From positions 124,001 to 188,000 of the forward strand of contig JAFVFL010000019.1 in NCBI GenBank assembly GCA_017475555.1: a DNA stretch of 64,000 nucleotides. The letters run 5' to 3'. This DNA comes from Ruminococcus sp. (GTDB lineage: Bacteria; Bacillota; Clostridia; Oscillospirales; Ruminococcaceae). Shown piece after piece: positions 57,527-64,000 of the stretch. The notes under the pieces are model-generated. The model saw only the letters and a list, made by a program, of their open reading frames with translations, had not been told where the DNA came from and made no database searches. Every line of letters begins with the position of its first letter. Position 1 is the stretch's first letter. Position numbers and translations under genes: made by a program.

Positions 57527-58564
57527 TCAGAGCCTTTCTATCTCAGCAAGCAGCTCCGAAACTATATCCTCCTCTCTTATCTTTCTCTGCGAGCCGTCCT
57601 TTTTGAATATCACGGCACACCCGTCGCCGCCGGCGATACCGACATCAGCCTCTCTTGCTTCACCAGGGCCGTTGACGATACAGCCCATAACAGCGACAGT
57701 TATATCCTTATCGAGGTCTTTTACAGCCTCCTCTATCTTTTTTGCAGTACCGATAAGGTCGATACGTGTTCTTCCGCAGGTCGGACATGATACCATGCGT
57801 ACACCGCCTCTTTTTCCGATACACCGGAGGATATCCTTAGCGGCTTCGATCTCCTTTACCGGCTCATCAGTGAGGGAGACTCTGATCGTCTCACCTATCC
57901 CGTCGCACAGAAGAGAGCCGATCCCGACAGCTGACTTGATAAGTCCCATTCTCTCAGTGCCCGCCTCGGTAACTCCGAGGTGCAGCGGATAGCGGCATTT
58001 CTGTGCAGCGAGCCTGTAGGAGGCGATCATTCTGTTCACGTCTGAGGATTTTATCGAGATGACGATATCCTCAAAATCAAAGCGTTCGAGCAGAGCAGCG
58101 TGACCCATTGCACTCTCAACAAGTGCCTCCGGTACAGGTGAGCCGTACTTTGCAAGTATCTCCTTTTCAAGCGAGCCGGAATTAACGCCGATCCTTATCG
58201 GGATACCCTTGCTCCTGCACGTGTCAGCAACAGCCTTCACCCTGTCCATACTGCCGATATTTCCGGGGTTTATCCGTATCTTGTCTATTCCGGCAGCTGC
58301 CGCCTCAAGAGCAAGCCGGTAGTCGAAGTGGATATCCGCAACGAGCGGTATCTTCACAGCCTCCTTTATCGCCGGGATAAGCCTTACCGCCGCCATATCA
58401 GGTATAGCCGCACGGATTATCTCGCACCCGGCTTCTTCAAGCTCCTTAGCCTGTCTGACACTTCCCTCTATATCATCAGAGCGTGCGTTGAGCATAGATT
58501 GTATGTAGATATGCTTTCCGTCGAGGACGCAGTCCCCGACTCTTACTGGTCTGACATCTCTCAT
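57527..58564 (-). CDS. ispG: Flavodoxin-dependent HMBPP synthase IspG
   Basis: 345 residues. MLNARSDDIEGSVRQAKELE near the start, INPGNIGS near 96, and the [4Fe-4S] cysteines in SCPTCGRTRIDL (about 255-258) and CIVNGPGEAREAD (about 290). It makes HMBPP in the MEP isoprenoid pathway together with Dxr in the same cluster. Nine bases before polC. Confidence 0.97.
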   Translation of the reverse strand: MRDVRPVRVGDCVLDGKHIYIQSMLNARSDDIEGSVRQAKELEEAGCEIIRAAIPDMAAVRLIPAIKEAVKIPLVADIHFDYRLALEAAAAGIDKIRINPGNIGSMDRVKAVADTCRSKGIPIRIGVNSGSLEKEILAKYGSPVPEALVESAMGHAALLERFDFEDIVISIKSSDVNRMIASYRLAAQKCRYPLHLGVTEAGTERMGLIKSAVGIGSLLCDGIGETIRVSLTDEPVKEIEAAKDILRCIGKRGGVRMVSCPTCGRTRIDLIGTAKKIEEAVKDLDKDITVAVMGCIVNGPGEAREADVGIAGGDGCAVIFKKDGSQRKIREEDIVSELLAEIERL

Positions 58565-58583
58565 AATATACCTCCATAATGGT

Positions 58584-59498
58584 CTACAGCGTTATTCTTT
58601 CTCCGTCCGAGGATATCCTCACTCCGGGGAATATCCTTTTCAGGGCTTTTTCGTATATTTCCGGTTCTTTTTCTGCCGGGCTGAAATGCGTCAGCCACAG
58701 CCGCTTCGCCCCGGCGTCGTGTGCAAGGCTGCAGGCGTCCTGCATGAGCATATGTCTTTTTTCATCGAGAGAGGGCTTTTTTTCCGGCAGTCCGTACATT
58801 CCCTCGCAAATGAACAGGTCGGCATTTTCTGCAAATCCGGCGATCTCCGGTAATGGCAGAGTATCGGTCGTGTATACGACCTTCACCGGTTCACGCTGAG
58901 AGCCTGTGACCTGACCGGGAGCGATAACAGCTCCGCCGGGGAGCGTCACGCTCTGACCAGAGTGCAGAGCCTTCCAGTATTCTACAGGAACTCCAAGCTC
59001 CCTTGCCCTTTCCGGCTCAAATACCGGCTTTTTCCTCAGCTCGATGCAGTACCCAAGACAAGGTACTCTGTGCGAGAGCGGGAGTGTCCTGACAGTAAGC
59101 AGAGGGTCGATAAACGTGAGCGGGATATCACTCTCCCTATCCTCATCAAGCGGCTGTGCCGAAACAGGGTAGGGGAGTCCTCCGGTGATATTTGCAAGAG
59201 CATTAATGACCGGAATACAGCTACGGGGAGCGAATATCCTCAGCTCCTCGGTACGTCCGGTGTTGGATATTGAGGACAGAAGCCCCGGCAGCCCGAAGAT
59301 ATGGTCGCCGTGGGAATGAGTGATGAAAATGCACTCTATCCGGCTCAGCTTCACCCCATGAGCGGCAGCGGCGACCTGAGTCCCCTCACCGCAGTCGATA
59401 AGCACAGCCCTGCCGTTATGCTCATAGTAAAGGCTCGTGAGAAATCTGTCCCTGAGCGGCAGCATACCGCCCGTCCCCAAAAGGCAAATATCCGGCAT
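58584..59498 (-). CDS. Metallo-beta-lactamase fold hydrolase, RNase Z-like
   Basis: 304 residues from the ATG at 59498, which follows GGGGGG and the rseP stop by 1 nt; a longer frame to 59516 would overlap rseP. GTGGMLPLRDRFLTSL and the metal motif THSHGDHIFGLPG (HxHxDH), plus LSHRVPCLGY and LTHFSPAE, match the RNase Z/ElaC family. It probably trims tRNA 3' ends, though both tRNA genes here encode CCA, so another nuclease or phosphodiesterase role is possible. It interrupts the usual rseP-ispG order. Confidence 0.85.
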   Translation of the reverse strand: MPDICLLGTGGMLPLRDRFLTSLYYEHNGRAVLIDCGEGTQVAAAAHGVKLSRIECIFITHSHGDHIFGLPGLLSSISNTGRTEELRIFAPRSCIPVINALANITGGLPYPVSAQPLDEDRESDIPLTFIDPLLTVRTLPLSHRVPCLGYCIELRKKPVFEPERARELGVPVEYWKALHSGQSVTLPGGAVIAPGQVTGSQREPVKVVYTTDTLPLPEIAGFAENADLFICEGMYGLPEKKPSLDEKRHMLMQDACSLAHDAGAKRLWLTHFSPAEKEPEIYEKALKRIFPGVRISSDGERITL

Positions 59499-59499
59499 A

Positions 59500-60558
59500 T
59501 TATCCCCCCGTGACAAGTCGTGCGATGTCGTTGTACGTGGCGAATATCATTATTCCGAACAGCAGTACCATTCCTGCAAGGTGGACATACCCCTCATGCT
59601 CCGGCTTCACCGGCTTGCGGCGTACAAGCTCGATAAGGCAGAACAGGAGCCGTCCGCCGTCAAGAGCAGGTACCGGGAGAAGGTTGAAGATACCGACGTT
59701 TATAGTGATCAGCGAGGTCATGTACAGCAGATTGAAGATAAGGTCTGCCGTGTCCTCAGATTCCTCAGTCGTCTCATTTATCGCAGTGACCACCCCGACA
59801 GGGCCGGAGACATCGTCCCGGCTCAGCTTTCCGGTTATCATCTGCCTGAGGGACATAAAGACGATATGCCCCATTGACTTGAATATCTGCCCCGAGCAGC
59901 GTACTACAGTGAACGGAACCTTGTCAAGAGTAACAAGCCCGAAATCTACCGCCGAGCCGCTCTGCTCATCATGGAACGTGACATTATCGAGCCTTACCCG
60001 CTTTCCGTCACGCTTTACAACAAGGTCATGGGTATCGCCAGCGGAGGTCTCGAACATATAGTTAAGGTCGAGAATGCTGTATATCGAGGTGCCGTCCATC
60101 TCGACTATGACATCATCATGCCGCAGTCCGGTCTTGTAGCTCCCGGCGTAGTAGGTCACTGATCCATCGTCATTCCTCACGCCGCTGAAGCCCTTTATCT
60201 GCGTTGTCGGTATCGCATCGAACATACTGCTCATGAAGATAAGGCACACAATACCGAGTACGAAATTCATTGAAGCACCGGCGACCAGCACTATCATTCT
60301 TTTCCACAGCTTTGCATTCCTGAAGCTTCTCGGATCGTCATTTGTTTCGTCCTCACCTGCCATTGCACAGAATCCGCCGACAGGCAGGGCACGCAGCGAA
60401 TACAAGGTCTCACCGTGCTGACGGGAGATCAGCTTCGGGCCCATTCCGACTGCAAACTCCAGAACCTTTATCCCGCACAGCTTTGCACAGATAAAGTGCC
60501 CGAATTCGTGGATAGTAACGATAAGACCGAAGATGATTATGGCAATAATGATACCCAT
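59500..60558 (-). CDS. rseP: Site-2 protease RseP
   Basis: 352 residues. HEFGH at 17-21 in the first helix, one PDZ domain (about 130-200), and NLLPVPALDGGRLLF near 300 supplying the third zinc ligand. It cleaves membrane-bound anti-sigma factors and signal-peptide remnants. Typical neighbours dxr and cdsA. Confidence 0.95.
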   Translation of the reverse strand: MGIIIAIIIFGLIVTIHEFGHFICAKLCGIKVLEFAVGMGPKLISRQHGETLYSLRALPVGGFCAMAGEDETNDDPRSFRNAKLWKRMIVLVAGASMNFVLGIVCLIFMSSMFDAIPTTQIKGFSGVRNDDGSVTYYAGSYKTGLRHDDVIVEMDGTSIYSILDLNYMFETSAGDTHDLVVKRDGKRVRLDNVTFHDEQSGSAVDFGLVTLDKVPFTVVRCSGQIFKSMGHIVFMSLRQMITGKLSRDDVSGPVGVVTAINETTEESEDTADLIFNLLYMTSLITINVGIFNLLPVPALDGGRLLFCLIELVRRKPVKPEHEGYVHLAGMVLLFGIMIFATYNDIARLVTGG

Positions 60559-60584
60559 GATAAATATCCTTTCGTTGGCTTATG

Positions 60585-61754
60585 TCAGCCGGAAACAGCA
60601 TTGCGGACGTACTCCCTCGCCGCCGAGTCTGCCTTCATGACATCGGAGTAGTCCTTTATCTCTGAGCTTCCGAAATTGTCGAGCACTGAGGAAACTATCT
60701 CGCCTATGCGGATAAATTCTATCTCGTCGTTGAGGAAAGCCCTGACAGCCTCTTCATTTGCGGAATTGACAAGGCATGGATATGCACCGCCCCGGTCAAT
60801 GGCTTCTATCGCTGCTCCGAGGCACCTGAATGTCTCAATGTCAGGCTTTGCAAAGGTGAGCGTGCCGTAGTCGGTAAGAGACAGCCGGCGTGTCGGGCAT
60901 TCAAGCCTGTCGGGGTATAGCAGGGCGTATTGTATAGGTATCTTCATATCCGGCACACCGAGCTGTGCGATAACAGAGTAGTCGTTGTACTCCACCGCTG
61001 AGTGGATAACGCTCTGCCTGTGTACGATTATCTCTATCTGCGACGGGTCGAGGTCGAAGAGCCATTTTGCCTCGATAAACTCCAGTCCCTTGTTCATCAG
61101 AGTTGCCGAGTCTATGGTTATCTTGCTGCCCATTTCCCAGTTCGGGTGCTTCAGAGCCTGAGCCTTTGTGACGCTGCGGAGCTGGTCGTAGGTGTATCCG
61201 AAGAAGGGGCCGCCAGATGCAGTGAGGAGTATCCTGCTCACCTGCTCACGCTTGTTGCCCTGAAGACACTGGAATATAGCCGAATGCTCGCTGTCTATCG
61301 GGTATATCCTAACGCCCTTCTCCTTAGCCGCACTCATCACCAGCTCACCGCCAGCAACGAGAGTTTCCTTGTTCGCAAGTGCTACGTCCTTTCCGGCTTC
61401 AATGGCAGTCAGGGTCGGAAGAAGCCCCACCATGCCCACAACGGAGTTAAGTACGATGTCATTCTGCTCCATTGCAGCGATACTGCACAGTCCCTCCATT
61501 CCGCAGAGGACTTTTATTCCCGTATCACTGAGCCTGTCGGTAAGCTCCCTGTATTTGTCCTCCCGGTAGATGCAGACGTACTCCGGGTTGAATTTTCTTG
61601 CCTGCTCCTCAAGAAGCTCAGTGCTGCTGTTTGCGGCGAGTGCAGTTATTTCAAAGCCGTGCTTTTCGCACACCTCAAGCGACTGGGTGCCGATAGAGCC
61701 TGTCGAGCCGAGCAGAGCGACCTTTTTGCTGTTTTTATTGGCTGCAATATCCAT
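60585..61754 (-). CDS. dxr: 1-deoxy-D-xylulose-5-phosphate reductoisomerase
   Basis: 389 residues from the ATG at 61754 with GGGGAG upstream; the frame stays open further up but without a Shine-Dalgarno or homology. VALLGSTGSIGTQSLEV (NADPH loop), ALANKETLVAGGELV and the metal site TIDSATLMNKGLE plus PIDSEHSAIFQCL are present. It makes MEP from DXP, the first committed step to isoprenoids. The 130-nt gap to cdsA is AT-rich and could hold an internal promoter. Confidence 0.97.
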   Translation of the reverse strand: MDIAANKNSKKVALLGSTGSIGTQSLEVCEKHGFEITALAANSSTELLEEQARKFNPEYVCIYREDKYRELTDRLSDTGIKVLCGMEGLCSIAAMEQNDIVLNSVVGMVGLLPTLTAIEAGKDVALANKETLVAGGELVMSAAKEKGVRIYPIDSEHSAIFQCLQGNKREQVSRILLTASGGPFFGYTYDQLRSVTKAQALKHPNWEMGSKITIDSATLMNKGLEFIEAKWLFDLDPSQIEIIVHRQSVIHSAVEYNDYSVIAQLGVPDMKIPIQYALLYPDRLECPTRRLSLTDYGTLTFAKPDIETFRCLGAAIEAIDRGGAYPCLVNSANEEAVRAFLNDEIEFIRIGEIVSSVLDNFGSSEIKDYSDVMKADSAAREYVRNAVSG

Positions 61755-61884
61755 TATGCTCCCCCTTTTTGTAAGGATAATTCGTGTTTGATGATAATTA
61801 TATGAAAAAAATAATTCAAATATAACGCAAGAAAGGACTCTCGCAGCAGCGATCGCCCTTTTTGCCCGCAATACAGCAGTCAGA

Positions 61885-62796
61885 CTACTGCATGGAATAG
61901 TTCATAAGTATAACGCCGAAGAAATTCACAAGCAGGGCGTAAAACGCCGGAAGCACGAACAGTACGCTGTCGAACCTGTCCATAAGTCCGCCGTGACCGG
62001 GCATTATCCTTCCGTAGTCCTTGAAGCCTATCTGCCGCTTTACCATTGAAGCAGACAGATCGCCTACAGTTCCCACAACTGCACACACTGCACCCATGAT
62101 GAACGTGATAAGCATTATCTTCAACGAAAAGCCGAGATATATTGAAAATGCTGCGGCGTACACTATACCGGTAGTGAGTATGCCGCCAACAAAGCCCTCG
62201 ATCGTCTTTTTCGGGCTTATTTCCGGACACAGCTTATGCTTGCCGAGAGCGACACCGGTAAAGTACGCACCCGTATCAGCTATCCACGCACCGCACAGAG
62301 CCATGATGAGAAAGAATCTTCCCATTCCAGCCGGGAACATCCTGTCGATACGGACGATAGTGCTCATGGACTGCGGAACGAGTATCATGACAGCGAGTGC
62401 AAAGAAGACCTGCTCGTAACGGATCGTCCTGTGCATTTTCAGCCATGTGACAAACACGATGAATGCCGCAATAAGTGTGACGCTGAACGCATAGACGGTC
62501 GTACCTGCGTTAATGCCGGTGTTGAGCAGAAGCTCCGCCACATCGTAGTCAGCTTTATCAAAAAAGCTTGTCCTGTAGAATTTGCTGTAGATATACGGCA
62601 TTGTGATACCACAGAACTCTACTGCAACGAAAATCGGCTTGCATTTCTCAAGCTCCACAGCTCTCAGCAGCTCGAACAGCATCACAGCGATTATCACAGC
62701 AACAGCGACCGGCAGGACTATAGTAGTATCGAAAACGAGCACCGCCGCAAGTATCACGACTCCGACCGCACCTGAGATTATCCGGGTACGCATCAC
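61885..62796 (-). CDS. cdsA: Phosphatidate cytidylyltransferase
   Basis: 303 residues, about eight membrane helices. The C-terminal CDP-DAG synthase signature reads KDYGRIMPGHGGLMDRFD (about 262-279), preceded by GDLSASMVKRQIG. It makes CDP-diacylglycerol for phospholipid synthesis. It overlaps uppS by 4 nt. Confidence 0.95.
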   Translation of the reverse strand: MMRTRIISGAVGVVILAAVLVFDTTIVLPVAVAVIIAVMLFELLRAVELEKCKPIFVAVEFCGITMPYIYSKFYRTSFFDKADYDVAELLLNTGINAGTTVYAFSVTLIAAFIVFVTWLKMHRTIRYEQVFFALAVMILVPQSMSTIVRIDRMFPAGMGRFFLIMALCGAWIADTGAYFTGVALGKHKLCPEISPKKTIEGFVGGILTTGIVYAAAFSIYLGFSLKIMLITFIMGAVCAVVGTVGDLSASMVKRQIGFKDYGRIMPGHGGLMDRFDSVLFVLPAFYALLVNFFGVILMNYSMQ

Positions 62797-63536
62797 ACAC
62801 CTCCGAAGCGGCGGTGTCTGCCGTAGAAGTCGATAAGTGCCTTGTCAAGCTCAGCCGGAGTGAAGTCCGGCCAAAGTATATCCGTGAAATAGTATTCCGC
62901 ATACGCACACTGCCATATGAGGTAATTTGAGAGCCTAAGCTCACCGCTCGGACGGATAACAAGGTCAACGTCCGGCAGTCCTTTGGTGTACAGCTCGTCA
63001 GCGACAGACTGCTCTGTAATGCTCTCCGGGTCTAACTCCCCGGCTGCTGCCTTTTTCGCAAGCTCCCTTGCAGCGTGGGCTATCTCATCACGGCCGCCGT
63101 AGTTCACAGCCATCATCAGGTTCATCTCCGTATAATGAGCCGTGTCCTCCTCAAGCTTTATCATCTTCTCCTGAAGATCTTCATCGAATGCACTTTTGTC
63201 ACCGAGGAATATCATGCGGGTGTTTTCGCTCAGGAAGTTCCTTACATCAACGATATAATCCCTGAAAAGCTCCATGATAGTGCTTACCTCGTCGTCAGGT
63301 CTCTGCCAGTTCTCGGTCGAAAATGCGTAGAAGCTGATATTTTTCAGCCCGATATCCTTGCAGTACCGCACTATCTTCTTGAAATTCTTGGCACCCTCTC
63401 TGTGACCGAAGCTTCTTGGCAGACCTCTTTTCTTAGCCCATCTGCCGTTGCCGTCCATGATGAAGCCTACGTGCTCCGGCAGTGTGATATCCGAGAGCTT
63501 TATCTCAGGCTCGTCCTTTTTTCCAAACAGTGCCAT
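62793..63536 (-). CDS. uppS: Undecaprenyl diphosphate synthase
   Basis: 247 residues, cis-prenyltransferase. Catalytic Asp28 in IMDGNGRWAKKRGLPRSFGH, then FYAFSTENWQRP, and the RPSGELRLSNYLIWQCAYAE block that binds isopentenyl diphosphate. Makes the undecaprenyl carrier for cell-wall synthesis. A four-base gap separates it from frr. Confidence 0.97.
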   Translation of the reverse strand: MALFGKKDEPEIKLSDITLPEHVGFIMDGNGRWAKKRGLPRSFGHREGAKNFKKIVRYCKDIGLKNISFYAFSTENWQRPDDEVSTIMELFRDYIVDVRNFLSENTRMIFLGDKSAFDEDLQEKMIKLEEDTAHYTEMNLMMAVNYGGRDEIAHAARELAKKAAAGELDPESITEQSVADELYTKGLPDVDLVIRPSGELRLSNYLIWQCAYAEYYFTDILWPDFTPAELDKALIDFYGRHRRFGGV

Positions 63537-63539
63537 AGC

Positions 63540-64000
63540 TTATACAGTCATTATCTCCTTTTCCTTTGCAGCAACAGCCTTATCCACGTCCGCACAGAAC
63601 TTATCGGTATGATCCTGCACCTTCTTCTCAGCATCCTTGAGATCGTCCTCTGTTATCTCAGAGTTCTTCTGCATCTTCTTGAGCTTCTCGATAGTGTCAC
63701 GGCGTATTCCACGTATAGCGATCTTGGAATCCTCACCGGTCTTTCTTACACCCTTGCAAAGCTCCTTACGCCTGTCCTCAGTGAGCTGCGGGAATGCAAG
63801 ACGAATAACACTTCCGTCGTTGGTGGGATTGATACCGATATCAGAAGCTTGTATAGCCTTCTCAATGGGCTTTAACTGATTCTTCTCCCACGGAGATATA
63901 ACGAGGATACGACCCTCGGAAACAGATACAGCAGCCAGCTGGTTTATAGGAGTCGGAGTGCCCCAGTAGTCAACGAGCACCTTGTTGAGAACAGCCGGAT
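63540..64000 (-). CDS. frr: Ribosome recycling factor (5' end cut off by the window)
   Basis: The last 153 residues or so of a protein usually about 185 long; the frame stays open through the window edge (PAVLNKVLVDYWGTPTPINQ). SPWEKNQLKPIEKAIQASDI, GSVIRLAFPQLTEDRRKEL and the coiled-coil C-terminal domain are typical. It releases ribosomes after termination. It heads the visible part of the frr-uppS-cdsA-dxr-rseP-ispG-polC cluster. Confidence 0.96.
   Translation of the reverse strand, partial: PAVLNKVLVDYWGTPTPINQLAAVSVSEGRILVISPWEKNQLKPIEKAIQASDIGINPTNDGSVIRLAFPQLTEDRRKELCKGVRKTGEDSKIAIRGIRRDTIEKLKKMQKNSEITEDDLKDAEKKVQDHTDKFCADVDKAVAAKEKEIMTV

Overview
The window reads as chromosomal DNA of a Gram-positive anaerobic gut or rumen Firmicute close to Ruminococcus (Oscillospiraceae). 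The reasons are two secreted proteins ending in type-I-like dockerins, a BspA-type leucine-rich-repeat surface protein, a GH130 mannoside phosphorylase, MalFG-type sugar permeases without their own ATPase, a class I lysyl-tRNA synthetase, PolC, a short HisG with HisZ, and strong sigma-A promoters (TTGACA-17-TATAAT). No 16S rRNA is present, so the species cannot be fixed.

Layout. 1-7.7 kb: the end of a YdcF-like gene, a secreted papain-like peptidase with a dockerin, then a sugar ABC importer behind a roughly 330-nt leader that folds into many stems. 7.7-14 kb (minus): a three-gene ABC-2 exporter, tRNA-Gln, and a lipoprotein-radA-lipoprotein operon. 14-22.6 kb: a small membrane protein with a minimal site-2 protease, a MITE-like inverted-repeat element, an SDR, an HD phosphohydrolase, an LTA-synthase-like sulfatase, an FlK-like thioesterase, HtrA, TrmO, and galactokinase on the minus strand. 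22.8-31.7 kb (plus): GH130 with a flavin-binding-fold protein, LysRS-I fused to a Trbp domain, BioY with DUF1284, a lipoprotein with PncB, and rpsF-ssb-rpsR. 31.8-37.7 kb (minus): a 1570-residue LRR/dockerin protein translationally coupled to glycerate kinase. 37.8-44 kb is an accessory segment: radical SAM protein, GNAT-aldo/keto reductase fusion, GT1 glycosyltransferase, recombinase remnant, flavodoxin, frameshifted aldo/keto reductase and TetR. 44-53 kb (minus): a small winged-helix protein, tRNA-Pro, and a histidine operon (hisZ-G-D-C-B-H-A-F-sdpI-like-I-GNAT-E). 53-64 kb (minus): the conserved Firmicute cluster frr-uppS-cdsA-dxr-rseP-RNaseZ-like-ispG-polC.

How it works together. Secreted dockerin proteins, the sugar importer, GH130, galactokinase and glycerate kinase fit plant-polysaccharide feeding. 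The cdsA/uppS/dxr/ispG/rseP block makes isoprenoid and phospholipid precursors and carries envelope proteolysis. The accessory segment carries redox enzymes, a glycosyltransferase and a TetR switch, and shows decayed genes and a site-specific recombinase tail, as expected of an old insertion.

No CRISPR array, phage or complete transposon was seen. The best candidates for something undescribed are the multi-stem RNA before the sugar importer, the site-2 protease paired with an 89-residue membrane protein, the LysRS-I/Trbp fusion, the SdpI-like protein inside the his operon, and the accessory segment.
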